DNA from: Lonicera japonica
Taxonomy: Eukaryota > Streptophyta > Magnoliopsida > Dipsacales > Caprifoliaceae
Assembly: GCA_021464415.1 (NCBI GenBank)
Contig: CM038466.1
Span: 48,173,356-48,237,355, forward strand
Length of the DNA stretch: 64,000 nt
Direction of reading: 5' to 3'
The notes under the pieces are model-generated. The model was not told the DNA's origin, ran no database searches, and was given only the letters and a program-made list of their open reading frames with translations. Positions 49,072-59,493 of the stretch are shown one piece after another (position 1 is the first letter of the stretch; each line of letters begins with the position of its first letter). Made by a program: the position numbers and the translations under genes.

Positions 49072-49706
49072 TGTAAGTCGGAAAATACCCTAGAGGGGGG
49101 GGGGGGGGTGAATAGGGATTTTAAAGCAAAATAGGATTTTTAAAATTAATTAAAAATGTTGTGTCTATATTTATCAAACAATCAATAATCAAGTAAATAC
49201 CAAACACAATAAATAATATCACAATATAATAGAGTGAGGGATAGAAAGATAGAACCAATCAAAGTCGAGGATTTTTTGTCCACACGGTTCGGCTTGTTCC
49301 CCCCACTCCGCGCTCGGTTAGTTCCCCGAGAATTTCCACTATTACCGATCTCCTTCCGGGTGAAGACCAAACATCTACAAGTGTATTCTTATCACACACT
49401 CTCACAAGTATTGAAAACACCTTCAATACTTTCACAAGATAACCCTCTTGCTAATTCTATGAGATATACCTCTCACAAAAATGATTTGAACAAGTTTTGG
49501 TGACTAACACCAATGTACAATAGCTCTCGTGTATAATGAATTACAATTGAAACTCACACTAAGAGATATCAAAATTGATCAATGAATATTAGCTCAAAGA
49601 ATGAAAAGATTGACCAATAAATAGCTTATATACTTGAATAATGAAGATATGTGTAAAATGAGTTTATATGATCATTCAAGTTGTTAAAAATGAGTTTAAG
49701 AACTCA

Positions 49707-49714
49707 TATTTATA
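49707..49714 (-). promoter_or_regulatory. LTR TATA box
   Basis: TATAAATA on the minus strand, in a conserved context shared with both LTRs of the element at 19306. The palindrome cluster lies about 95-190 bases upstream. Confidence 0.65.
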
Positions 49715-49808
49715 GGTGGAAAAAGATTGTAGCCGTTTGTAGTGGATAGATAATTAATTGGGCCGAAATTGCACATTTAGCGAAGTTCCAACGGCTAGTT
49801 TTTACTGA

Positions 49809-49899
49809 GGGAGTCGGCTCCCTGAGACTTCATGGAGTCGGCTCCATGACATTTCCATGAGGGAGTCGGCTCCATCATTTTCATGGAGTCGGCTACATG
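49809..49899 (-). promoter_or_regulatory. GGAGTCGGCTCC palindrome cluster in LTR (U3)
   Basis: Four imperfect palindromes around GAGTCGGCT: 49809-49822, 49831-49848, about 49861-49873, and 49882-49899. The last three are flanked by CATG. It repeats in the second LTR at about 58413-58503. It is absent from the related LTRs at 19-24 kb. Confidence 0.75.
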
Positions 49900-50526
49900 G
49901 CACTGGTTTTGGGGATTTTGTGCAATTTTCCAACTTTTGCATTTTGGCTCCAAATTTGATTTTAATGCTTGGGGAATGTCAAAAATATGTTTTCAAGACT
50001 TCTAAAATAGTTTTTGTGCCAAAAATCATTTATATAAAATTATAGTGAATTATACAAGATGACTAGTTTTCGGTAAAATATGTTTTCAAGGATAAAACTA
50101 GTTTTGATCAATCTTGTCGAGGTTAAAGCTTTTCATGAGGTATATAAATGATCAATGATACCTTTTACATATAATCTAAGCACTCACTCAATATATAAAT
50201 GCTTCGGTCTTCGTGATGCTTGAATTTCTTATGTGTATCTTCATTTGATATATGCTCTTGGTTCTTTCTTGTTCTTGTTAGCTTCTAGGGCATATTGAAA
50301 TCATACTTGACTTTGTATATCATTTGTGAATCTCTAAGTTGATTTCTTGTGAATGAATAGTCGTAGCAGAGCTTGTGTGAGAATATGATTGCTTCGGTTT
50401 GACGTTACACTTGGTCGGAAGGTGTTTCGGTTAAAGTGGCTATTATCATTGAACAACCGAGTTAAATAACACAATATTAACTTATTGTAATTATCAAAAT
50501 AAGATTAATTGACTTTAAGGTCAACA

Positions 50527-50540
50527 ATCCCCCCCTTTTT
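50527..50540 (-). other. Polypurine tract of unit 1
   Basis: Minus-strand AAAAAGGGGGGGAT abuts the LTR. Further GGGGGAG tracts lie at about 50608-50614 and 50855-50865, so several PPT-like sites precede the 3' LTR. Confidence 0.8.
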
Positions 50541-50889
50541 GATGATGACAATAGAGTTAATATGTGTTTAAAAACAGATATAAAATATAAGCATATGAAT
50601 AATATGCTCCCCCTAAATAGGTGCATATATAAAAATTATACAAGTAATTAATGAAATGAAAGGTACTTGCATAGATAGTGAAGTTCAAATTTAAACAAAT
50701 AAAACACACTTCGAAGTTCTTGATAAGCATTAAACAAACTTAATAGTTCTTAAACGAGCATAAAGACAATAAGCATAGCATAATAAAGACAAACATAGAA
50801 ATTTGAAGGAGTGTGTACCATTCTCACTCATGACACACACAAAACACACATAAGCTTCTCCCCCTTTTTCTTCATCAAAAAGGTGGGAG

Positions 50890-52071
50890 TCATTCTTGTG
50901 GAGGTGGCGGCGGCGGCGGTTGATCCCATGGTTGCCAACCCGGAAAGATGTAGTCCGGATGGTAGTGTTGAAAATCCGTTTCAATCCGGTTGAACCGATG
51001 ATGCATTTCTTGATGAGTATTGGTCAAGTTGATGTTGAGGTTGTTGATTGCATCCATGATTTGATCATGGCGGTTCATAGCTCTTGGTTGGCGAAGAGGA
51101 GATTGATGTGGGGATTCTTGGTCTTCTTCTTGTTCATCTTCCTCGTCGTCATCGGATTGTTCTATGTCATTTGGATCGTTAGGAATCCACCGACCATTTT
51201 CCAAGTGATAGTGCATGAGATGGAATACCCGTTCCGAGTATATGTCATGTTCCGAAAGTTCATACCCATCCGTCTCGTCGTCCAATGGAATATCAAAGTG
51301 CTTGAAGAGACGAGTCAAAACCATACCAAAGCCGAGTCCTCTATTTCCATGGCTCATGATCTCATAAAATTTATCAAAGATTAGACTAGCAAAATCAAGT
51401 TTATGAAAACTTTGGATTGCCCATGTAAGAAAGAGATCAAGATTGGTCATTTTGGAGTGACTACCCGTTCGTGGCAAAAGGCAATAGGTTAAGATGTGGT
51501 GAATGAGACGAGCATGAAGAGTAAGCATAGCAACCGAGATTCTATCATCCCAATTTCCTCCAACATTTCTAAAGCGCCGTTTTAAAAGAGTAGAAACATT
51601 ATTTTGGCGGGTGTAACCGAAAATGCCTTCAAAATTTGAAGTAACAATAGTAGTGTTTTGACGATCAAAGCCAAAAATACGAGCAATATCATCTATGGAG
51701 AAAGTGATTAAAGTTCCTTTAACAAGTGTTCTAAGACGGGTTTTATCAACTTCCCCTTCGTTGGTAATTGGGTGATGTAAATTTGCATAGAATAGCCTCA
51801 CCAATCGAGGATAGATATCCTCCTTTATGCATAAGAAATTTAGGATTCCTTGCCTACGGAATACATGCGTAATACGTAAATCATTTTCAGAAAACAACAC
51901 TTGATCGAAGAGTTTACCTTCGATTATTGCTCGATTTGCAAAATCATTGTGAAAACGGGCTTCAAGCTCATGGGTGAGGAAGAGAGGAGGCAAATCACCT
52001 TGCCCCGGTTGAGGAACATTTTCCGGTCCCCGAGTACGTCTCCTTGTATTTCTTCTAGAGTGAGATGCCAT
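50890..52071 (-). CDS. Third ORF of the copia element (unit 1), env position
   Basis: 393 residues from ATG 52071 (MASHSRRNTRRRTRG) to TGA; the frame is open a little further upstream but without ATG. The N-terminus is basic and Arg-rich. The central 200 residues (RLFYANLHHP, TLVKGTLITFSIDDIARIFGF, LLPRTGSHSKMTNLDLFLTW) resemble the plant 'putative transposon protein' domain (PF20167 type), a family of unknown function common in plant retroelements. An acidic stretch (DDDEEDEQEED) and a proline-rich end (WDQPPPPPPP) follow. I see no signal peptide or convincing membrane segment, so an envelope role is not supported. It follows pol by about 700 bases and has its own TATA box upstream. The copy at 59494 appears identical. 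Confidence 0.8.
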   Translation of the reverse strand: MASHSRRNTRRRTRGPENVPQPGQGDLPPLFLTHELEARFHNDFANRAIIEGKLFDQVLFSENDLRITHVFRRQGILNFLCIKEDIYPRLVRLFYANLHHPITNEGEVDKTRLRTLVKGTLITFSIDDIARIFGFDRQNTTIVTSNFEGIFGYTRQNNVSTLLKRRFRNVGGNWDDRISVAMLTLHARLIHHILTYCLLPRTGSHSKMTNLDLFLTWAIQSFHKLDFASLIFDKFYEIMSHGNRGLGFGMVLTRLFKHFDIPLDDETDGYELSEHDIYSERVFHLMHYHLENGRWIPNDPNDIEQSDDDEEDEQEEDQESPHQSPLRQPRAMNRHDQIMDAINNLNINLTNTHQEMHHRFNRIETDFQHYHPDYIFPGWQPWDQPPPPPPPQE

Positions 52072-52187
52072 AGAAATGTGAAATGGTGGGTTTGAGGGTT
52101 TTGAAGATTTTAAGGGAAATTTCAAAATTCGAAATTTTAGGAGTGTAAAAATGAAGTAAGGTTGAGGAAATAAGGTTTAAATGGGTT

Positions 52188-52195
52188 TTTATATA
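52188..52195 (-). promoter_or_regulatory. TATA box upstream of the third ORF
   Basis: TATATAAA on the minus strand, 117 bases before the ATG at 52071, a normal distance for a plant promoter with a short leader. The unit 2 equivalent is at 60792-60799. Confidence 0.55.
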
Positions 52196-52471
52196 GATTT
52201 TGAAAGGAAATTTGTAGAAATTTGAGTTTGAATGTAGAGATTTGAAATTTTGAAGTGAGGGTTTTGGTGTAGAGAGAGAAAGTGGTGATTTGGGTTGATT
52301 TAGGATGGATTATGAAAGATTTATGGTGTATAGATAATGGATAGATGTTTTAGAGTAATTATGGAGTAATAATTTGAAGTGGGTTTGAGTTTTCAAAGCT
52401 TGAGATGTGTAGAAATGGAGAAAATTCGTGGGTTGTGAAGATGGTGAAGAAGATGTGTATATAAAGCTGTC

Positions 52472-52550
52472 GAGTCGACTCAGTGAAAATGAAAGGAGTC
52501 GACTGGGTCAGGGAGTCGGCTCCATGGGTACATGGGGAGTCGACTCCATG
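52472..52550 (-). promoter_or_regulatory. GGAGTCGACTCC palindrome cluster upstream of the third ORF
   Basis: Perfect palindromes GAGTCGACTC (52472-52481), AGTCGACT (within 52495-52504) and GGAGTCGACTCC (52536-52547), plus GGGAGTCGGCTCC at 52511-52523. The last two are followed by CATGG-type flanks, as in the LTR cluster. They lie about 280-360 bases upstream of the ORF3 TATA box. The unit 2 copy is at 61075-61153. Confidence 0.75.
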
Positions 52551-52772
52551 GGCATTTTAGCAAGGATTTGTCAATTTTTCATCAAGAAAAGATTTTGCTT
52601 GCTAAACCAACATTAATTAAGCATACTACAACATAAAAGCATTTGTTAAATACCATAATAACATGTAAAATTAATATAATTAAATTTAAACAAATATATA
52701 AAAAATAGTATAAATAATGTATGCTTAAGCATAAGCTTTATTAATTTCTTTTTATGAACTTTTTGAAATAAA

Positions 52773-55700
52773 CTAGATATCACAAGCTCTAGTCATACCA
52801 AGTTCACGTCGAATAGTACAAAAACGGTCATCCGAAAGTGGTTTAGTAAAAATATCCGCAAATTGCGATTCGGTGCCAACGAATTCAATATCAACATCAC
52901 CTTTTTGCACATGATCACGAATAAAATGATATCTTATCTCAATGTGCTTAGTACGTGAGTGTTGTATGGGGTTCTTGGTCAAGCTAATAGCACTTGTGTT
53001 GTCACATTTTATGGGAATGTGGCTAAGACTAATTCCAAAGTCCTCTAGTTGTTGTTTAATGTACAAAGTTTGTGCACAACAACTTCCGGCCGCCACATAT
53101 TCGGTTTCGGCCGTTGAAAGGGCCACCGAATTTTGTTTCTTGCTTGACCAAGATACTAGTGCGTGTCCTAGAAAATGACAAGTGCCACTAGTGCTTTTCC
53201 TATCGATTTTGCAACCGGCAAAATCCGCGTCGGAATAACTTATTAAGTCAAAGTTGTTTTCTCTTGGGTACCACAAACCCAATGAACTAGTACCGGAAAG
53301 ATAACGTAATATCCGTTTTACGGCTAGTAAGTGTGATTCTTTAGGATCCGCTTGGAATCGTGCACAAAGACAAACACTAAACATAATATCCGGCCTAGAT
53401 GCCGTTAAATATAATAAGCTACCAATCATACCTCGATACTTCTTGATATCCACGCTTTTACCTTTTTCGTCCTTGTCTAGCTTCAATGTGGAACTCATAG
53501 GAGTGTTCATGGACTTTGCACCTTCCATGTCGAATTTCTTCAAAAGTTCCTTCACGTACTTCTCTTGATTAATGAAAATGCCTTCTTTGCATTGTTTCAC
53601 TTGTAATCCAAGGAAGTAGTTCATTTCTCCCATCATGCTCATTTCGAATTCCTTTTGCATGCAAGTGGAAAAATCTTTGCACAAATTCTCGTTAGTAGAA
53701 CCAAATATAATATCATCAACATAAATTTGCACAAGTAGCATACCATTATCATGATTTTTAATAAATAAGGTAGTATCAATTTTACCTCTAACAAAATCAT
53801 TCTTAATTAGAAATGAACTTAATCTATCATACCATGCTCTAGGTGCTTGTTTTAAACCATATAAAGCTTTAGATAATTTAAACACATAATCCGGATAAAT
53901 ATGACTTTCAAAACCGGGAGGTTGTTTTACATAAACTTCCTCTTCAATAAAGCCATTTAAGAAAGCACTTTTCACATCCATTTGATATAATTTAAAGTTC
54001 TTAAAGCATGAATAAGCAAGTAGCATGCGAATAGCTTCTAGACGTGCAATGGGTGCATATGTTTCTTCATAATCAATGCCCTCCTCTTGATTGTATCCTT
54101 GGGCAACAAGTCTAGCTTTATTTCTAACAATTATACCGCTTTCATCCTTTTTGTTACGAAATACCCATTTGGTACCTATAATAGTATGATCTCTAGGTTT
54201 GGGAACAAGTGTCCATACTTTATTTCTTTCAAATTGATTGAGCTCTTCTTGCATAGCCATCATCCAAGATTCATCTTGTTCGGCTTCATTTATGTTTTTA
54301 GGCTCATATTGATAAACAAATGCCACATTATTGCATACATTTCTTAAAGATGATCTAGTCATAACCCTACTAGATGGCTCTCCAAGAATTTGATCAATAG
54401 GGTGGTTGGATACAAATTTCCAACTCCTAGGTAAATCATTCGAGTCTTGCTCGGTTTTATTTTCTAACTCCTTAATAAGAGCTTGAGCGCTCGATGGTAC
54501 TTCCTTAGATGTATCATTAATTTGAATATCCGAAACTTTTTGGATAATTTCAACATCATCATCGGAACATGCTATAGGTGAAAAAGGATTTGTCTCATCA
54601 AATACAACATGCATAGATTCTTGGACAACTAAACTTTTCTTGTTAAAAACTCTATATGCTTTACTATTGGTGGCATATCCAAGAAAAATTCCTTCATCGG
54701 ATTTAGCATCAAATTTTCCTAAGTGATCACGATCATTTAAAATAAAACATTTGCAATCAAAGACTTTAAAATATGCAATATTTGGTTTCTTGTCATTCCA
54801 TAACTCATAAGGAGTCTTATCTAACTTTTTACGAATAATAGTACGATTAATCACATAGCATGCGGTGTTAACGGCTTCCGCCCACAAATATTCCGGCAAA
54901 GAATGTTCATTTAGCATAGTCCTAGACATCTCTTGAAGAGATCTATTTTTCCTTTCAACAACACCATTTTGTTGAGGAGTTCTAGGTGCCGAAAAATTAT
55001 GATTAATACCATGTTCATCACAAAAACTTTCAATATCAACATTATCAAATTCTCTACCTCTATCACTTCTAACACGCACAATAGAGGCACCTTTTTCATT
55101 TTGAACTTTTCTACAAAATTTTGCAAAAACATGTGGAGTTTCACTTTTGTGAGTGAGAAAGAACACCCAAGTGAATCTAGTATAGTCATCAACAATAACA
55201 AAGGTATATAATTTACCACCCATACTAGCAACCGAAGTTGGACCAAATAAATCAAGATGCAACATATCAAGAGGTCTAGATGTGGTAATATCTTTCTTAT
55301 ATTTAAAAGAAGATTTATGTTGTTTACCAAGTTGACATGCATCACAAATTTTATCTTTAGCAAATTTGGTTTGAGGCAATCCTCTAACAAGCTCTTTCTT
55401 AGACAAATTATGAATTAAGTCCATATTAGCATGTCCTAGTCGTCTATGCCATAGCCAAGATATATCATTAATGGCGGACAAGCATTTAACATCTTGTTGT
55501 GATAATTCATCAAGTTCAAGAGTGTATACATTATTATTTCTATATGCAATAAATAGAATGGAATCATCACTAACATTTTTAACAATACAACGATCGGATT
55601 TAAAAATTACTTCATAACCTTTATCACAAAGTTGACTAATGCTAAGCAAATTATGTTTCAAACCATCAACTAACAACACATTATCAATGCATGTGGAATA

Positions 55701-55874
55701 CTTACCAATCTTACCTATACCGATGATTTTTTCCTTGGCATTGTCCCCAAAAGTCACATTCCCTCCTTTCTTGGGAATAAGACTTAAGAAGTTGTTCTTG
55801 TCTCCCGTCATGTGTTTTGAGCAACCACTATCCAAGAACCACTTCGTTTTGCTTCCTTTTGCTTTCAAGCATAC
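52773..55874 (-). CDS. pol: Copia pol polyprotein (PR-IN-RT-RNaseH), unit 1
   Basis: Open from directly after the gag stop to TAG, about 1033 codons. Numbering from the KAKGSK region: protease DSG at 13-15; integrase zinc motif His141, His146, Cys175, Cys178; integrase core Asp206, Asp269, Glu305 (D-X35-E); RT with [23 protein letters not shown] and YVDD at 716-719; RNase H with [16 protein letters not shown] and the [12 protein letters not shown] end. Integrase before RT defines Ty1/copia. All key residues are present and no frame break is seen, so it is probably active or recently active. The first in-frame triplets after the gag stop contain no ATG, so expression must come from gag read-through or polyprotein synthesis. 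Confidence 0.95.
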   Translation of the reverse strand, partial: VCLKAKGSKTKWFLDSGCSKHMTGDKNNFLSLIPKKGGNVTFGDNAKEKIIGIGKIGKYSTCIDNVLLVDGLKHNLLSISQLCDKGYEVIFKSDRCIVKNVSDDSILFIAYRNNNVYTLELDELSQQDVKCLSAINDISWLWHRRLGHANMDLIHNLSKKELVRGLPQTKFAKDKICDACQLGKQHKSSFKYKKDITTSRPLDMLHLDLFGPTSVASMGGKLYTFVIVDDYTRFTWVFFLTHKSETPHVFAKFCRKVQNEKGASIVRVRSDRGREFDNVDIESFCDEHGINHNFSAPRTPQQNGVVERKNRSLQEMSRTMLNEHSLPEYLWAEAVNTACYVINRTIIRKKLDKTPYELWNDKKPNIAYFKVFDCKCFILNDRDHLGKFDAKSDEGIFLGYATNSKAYRVFNKKSLVVQESMHVVFDETNPFSPIACSDDDVEIIQKVSDIQINDTSKEVPSSAQALIKELENKTEQDSNDLPRSWKFVSNHPIDQILGEPSSRVMTRSSLRNVCNNVAFVYQYEPKNINEAEQDESWMMAMQEELNQFERNKVWTLVPKPRDHTIIGTKWVFRNKKDESGIIVRNKARLVAQGYNQEEGIDYEETYAPIARLEAIRMLLAYSCFKNFKLYQMDVKSAFLNGFIEEEVYVKQPPGFESHIYPDYVFKLSKALYGLKQAPRAWYDRLSSFLIKNDFVRGKIDTTLFIKNHDNGMLLVQIYVDDIIFGSTNENLCKDFSTCMQKEFEMSMMGEMNYFLGLQVKQCKEGIFINQEKYVKELLKKFDMEGAKSMNTPMSSTLKLDKDEKGKSVDIKKYRGMIGSLLYLTASRPDIMFSVCLCARFQADPKESHLLAVKRILRYLSGTSSLGLWYPRENNFDLISYSDADFAGCKIDRKSTSGTCHFLGHALVSWSSKKQNSVALSTAETEYVAAGSCCAQTLYIKQQLEDFGISLSHIPIKCDNTSAISLTKNPIQHSRTKHIEIRYHFIRDHVQKGDVDIEFVGTESQFADIFTKPLSDDRFCTIRRELGMTRACDI

Positions 55875-57626
55875 CTACACCATAACTTTAAGTAACTTCT
55901 CCTTTGGTACCCAAAATGTGTTGGGTCCCTTCGGGTTAGCAAACATAATGGTTCCTTTTGGAACCCAAGCAAGCACCCTTTTGGGAAAACTTTTATTCCG
56001 ATAAAAGCAATGATCCACATGATGAGTATTTCTACCACAATAGGAGCAAAGATGAGTGGGATCATGTGGTGTGTATGTTTTGAAAAAGTTTTTATACTCC
56101 TTTTGGTTATCCATTTGGTTATAACCTAAACCGGCTTTGTCGAAAACACACCTTTGTATTCCTAATAATTTATCCAAGTTGTCCTTTCCTTTGGTGAACT
56201 TGGCTAAACTATTGGTTAAGTCATCCACTTGATCTTTTAATTTGATATTTTCTAACACAAGTGTATTTGGAGTTTCTTTCTCCTTTCCTTTCTTCAAAGT
56301 TTTATTTTCATTTTTCAAAAACATATTTTCCTTCTCGAGGTTATCACTTTTGCTAGAAATAATCAAATTCTCCTTTTTGAGGTTTGCATACATTTTAGAC
56401 AAATTTTTGAATTTTTTATGCAATTCCTCAAACATATCATATAATTCTTCATAGTCATTCTCATCATGTATATCATTATTAATAGGGATATTATCATCAC
56501 TAGATGAGACACAAGAAGAATGTACCTCGTCATCTCTTGCCATAAGGCAAAGATTTGCCGTTTCCTCGTCGCTTGAATCGGCATTGGATTCATCTTCTTC
56601 GGAATCACTCCAAGTGCCTTTGAGTGCATGTCTTACTTGTTTGAAAGCTTTGTCTCTCTTATCTCTTCTTTCTTTCCTTTTAACCGGACAATTTGTTTTG
56701 AAATGTCCCGGTTCATGGCAATGGAAGCATTTCTTTTCTTCCTCATTATCAACTTTTGGTTGAGTAGATCGGTCATTGTTTCTTCTTGATGAGGGATCAA
56801 AGTTGTTTCCTTTTCCTTGAAACCTCTTTTTCTTGGCTAGAAATTTCATGAACTTTCTAGAGAGAAGAGCCATATCCTCATCTTCTATCATTAATTCCTC
56901 ATCATCATCCAATTGAGTTGCTTTAAGAGCTAGTGACCTTTTGGCTTTTGAGTCACTTTCTTCTTCTCTTGCCAACTCCTTCTCATGGGTTTTAAGTGAA
57001 CCCAAGAGTTCATCCATGCTTAGCGTTTTGAGATTCTTGGCTTCTTGAATAGCCGTAACTTTCGGTCTCCACTTCTTGGGAAGAGTTCTAAGGATTTTTC
57101 GGATTTTGTCTTCATTTGAGTATTCCTTTCCAAGAAGATCTAAAGCATTAGTAATAATAGAGAACCTACTATACATAGAAGCAATTGTTTCATTGGGCTC
57201 CATTTTAAATAGTTCATAATCATGAACGAGCATGTTGATATTATCATCTTTGACTTGTGAGGTTCCTTCATAAGTAACTTCTAATTTATCCCAAATTTCC
57301 TTGGCGGATTTACAACTAGAGATTTTGTTGTATTCATCTATAGTTAATGCACAATGAAGAGCGTTTAAGGCTTTAGCATTAAATTGGATTTTCCTAATAT
57401 CATTCTTATCATATTCGGAAATAGACTTGGGAGAGACTTTACCATTTTCAGCGGTTTTGGTAATTTCATAGGGTCCAATTAACGTGACTTTCCATTGTTC
57501 AAAATCACTAGCTTGAAGAAAAGTACACATACGACTTTTCCAATAACTATAATTTTTGCCATCAAATAGAGGCGGTCTAGTAGTGGAAGATCCTTCGTTG
57601 ATACCGGTTCCTTGATAAATAGACAT
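55875..57626 (-). CDS. gag: Gag (capsid-nucleocapsid) of the copia element, unit 1
   Basis: 583 residues from ATG 57626 (MSIYQGTG) to TAG at 55875-55877. The open frame runs about 42 bases further upstream without ATG. The UBN2/retrotran-gag region covers about 20-230 (RPPLFDGKNYSYWKSRM, WDKLEVTYEGTSQVKD). A CX2CX4HX4C zinc knuckle is at about 300-313 (CFHCHEPGHFKTNC). A long heptad-rich, Lys/Glu-rich segment follows (about 390-480), predicted coiled coil. A second CX2CX4HX4C is at about 527-540 (CSYCGRNTHHVDHC), followed by the W-V-P-K repeats typical of Sirevirus Gag. It packages element RNA into cytoplasmic particles. It is in the same frame as pol. Confidence 0.93.
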   Translation of the reverse strand: MSIYQGTGINEGSSTTRPPLFDGKNYSYWKSRMCTFLQASDFEQWKVTLIGPYEITKTAENGKVSPKSISEYDKNDIRKIQFNAKALNALHCALTIDEYNKISSCKSAKEIWDKLEVTYEGTSQVKDDNINMLVHDYELFKMEPNETIASMYSRFSIITNALDLLGKEYSNEDKIRKILRTLPKKWRPKVTAIQEAKNLKTLSMDELLGSLKTHEKELAREEESDSKAKRSLALKATQLDDDEELMIEDEDMALLSRKFMKFLAKKKRFQGKGNNFDPSSRRNNDRSTQPKVDNEEEKKCFHCHEPGHFKTNCPVKRKERRDKRDKAFKQVRHALKGTWSDSEEDESNADSSDEETANLCLMARDDEVHSSCVSSSDDNIPINNDIHDENDYEELYDMFEELHKKFKNLSKMYANLKKENLIISSKSDNLEKENMFLKNENKTLKKGKEKETPNTLVLENIKLKDQVDDLTNSLAKFTKGKDNLDKLLGIQRCVFDKAGLGYNQMDNQKEYKNFFKTYTPHDPTHLCSYCGRNTHHVDHCFYRNKSFPKRVLAWVPKGTIMFANPKGPNTFWVPKEKLLKVMV

Positions 57627-57668
57627 GATCGTAAACTCTAAGATCGTTAGATCAAAACAAGAGTACAA

Positions 57669-57680
57669 CCTCTGATACCA
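57669..57680 (-). other. Primer-binding site (initiator tRNA-Met)
   Basis: Minus strand TGGTATCAGAGG, two bases inside the LTR, complementary to the initiator tRNA-Met 3' end at 11 of 12 positions. Confidence 0.9.
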
Positions 57681-57682
57681 AT

Positions 57683-59130
57683 TGTAAGTCGGAAAATACC
57701 CTAGAGGGGGGGTGAATAGGGATTTTAAAGCAAAATAGGATTTTTAAAATTAATTAAAAATGTTGTGTCTATATTTATCAAACAATCAATAATCAAGTAA
57801 ATACCAAACACAATAAATAATATCACAATATAATAGAGTGAGGGATAGAAAGATAGAACCAATCAAAGTCGAGGATTTTTTGTCCACACGGTTCGGCTTG
57901 TTCCCCCTACTCCGCGCTCGGTTAGTTCCCCGAGAATTTCCACTATTACCGATCTCCTTCCGGGTGAAGACCAAACATCTACAAGTGTATTCTTATCACA
58001 CACTCTCACAAGTATTGAAAACACCTTCAATACTTTCACAAGATAACCCTCTTGCTAATTCTATGAGATACACCTCTCACAAAAATGATTTGAACAAGTT
58101 TTGGTGACTAACACCAATGTACAATAGCTCTCGTGTATAATGAATTACAATTGAAGCTCACACTAAGAGATATCAAAATTGATCAATGAATATTAGCTCA
58201 AAGAATGAAAAGATTGATCAATAAATAGCTTATATACTTGAATAATGAAGATATGTGTAAAATGAGTTTATATGATCATTCAAGTTGTTAAAAATGAGTT
58301 TAAGAACTCATATTTATAGGTGGAAAAAGATTGTAGCCGTTTGTAGTGGATAGATAATTAATTGGGCCGAAATTGCACATTTAGCGAAGTTCCAACGGCT
58401 AGTTTTTGCTGAGGGAGTCGGCTCCCTGAGACTTCATGGAGTCGGCTCCATGACATTTCCATGAGGGAGTCGGCTCCATCATTTTCATGGAGTCGGCTAC
58501 ATGGCACTGGTTTTGGGGATTTTGTGCAATTTTCCAACTTTTGCATTTTGGCTCCAAATTTGATTTTAATGCTTGGGGAATGTCAAAAATATGTTTCCAA
58601 GACTTCTAAAATAGTTTTTGTGCCAAAAATCATTTATATAAAATTATAGTGAATTATACAAGATGACTAGTTTTCGGTAAAATATGTTTTCAAGGATAAA
58701 ACTAGTTTTGATCAATCTTGTCGAGGTTAAAGCTTTTCATGAGGTATATAAATGATCAATGATACCTTTTACATATAATCTAAGCACTCACTCAATATAT
58801 AAATGCTTCGGTCTTCGTGATGCTTGAATTTCTTGTGTGTATCTTCATTTGATATATGCTCTTGGTTCTTTCTTGTTCTTGTTATCTTCTAGGGCATATT
58901 GAGATGATACTTGACTTTGTATATCACTTGTGAATCTCTAAGTTGATTTCTTGTGAATGAATAGTCGTAGCAGAGCTTGTGTGAGAATATGATTGCTTCG
59001 GTTTGACGTTACACTTGGTCGGAAGGTGTTTCGGTTAAAGTGGCTATTATCATTGAACAACCGAGTTAAATAACACAATATTAACTTATTGTAATTATCA
59101 AAATAAGATTAATTGACTTTAAGGTCAACA
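57683..59130 (-). repeat. Shared LTR between units 1 and 2
   Basis: 1448 bp, TG to CA. It acts as 5' LTR of unit 1 and 3' LTR of unit 2. It contains the TATAAATA box and the GGAGTCGGCTCC cluster (about 58413-58503). No target duplication separates it from either interior. Confidence 0.93.
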
Positions 59131-59144
59131 ATCTCCCCCTTTTT
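59131..59144 (-). other. Polypurine tract of unit 2
   Basis: Minus strand AAAAAGGGGGAGAT abuts the shared LTR, as in canonical Sireviruses; unit 1 has G where this has A. Further GGGGGAG tracts lie at about 59211 and 59462. Confidence 0.85.
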
Positions 59145-59493
59145 GATGATGACAATAGAGTTAATGTGTGTTTAAAAACAGATATAAAATATAAGCATAT
59201 GAATAATATGCTCCCCCTAAATAGGTGCATATATAAAAATTATACAAGTAATTAATGAAATGAAAGGTACTTGCATAGATAGTGAAGTTCAAATTTAAAC
59301 AAATAAAACACACTTCGAAGTTCTTGATAAGCATTAAACAAACTTAATAGTTCTTAAACGAGCATAAAGACAATAAGCATAGCATAATAAAGACAAACAT
59401 AGAAATTTGAAGGAGTGTGTACCATTCTCACTTATGACACACACAAAACACACATAAGCTTCTCCCCCTTTTTCTTCATCAAAAAGGTGGGAG

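Larger units (their letters stand above)
49072..50526 (-). repeat. 3' LTR of unit 1
   Basis: 1455 bp, TG to CA. It differs from the LTR at 57683 by about 11 substitutions by eye and by a longer G run near 49096. Minus-strand TATAAATA lies at 49707-49714. Confidence 0.93.

Noticed and set aside
50896..51384. 162-codon plus-strand frame opposite ORF3, present in both units
   Set aside because: It is conserved only because the units are nearly identical; it is antisense to a credible protein and has no domain.
54911..55390. 159-codon minus-strand frame overlapping pol
   Set aside because: Alternative-frame shadow of the integrase region, rich in Leu/Ile from AT-rich codons.
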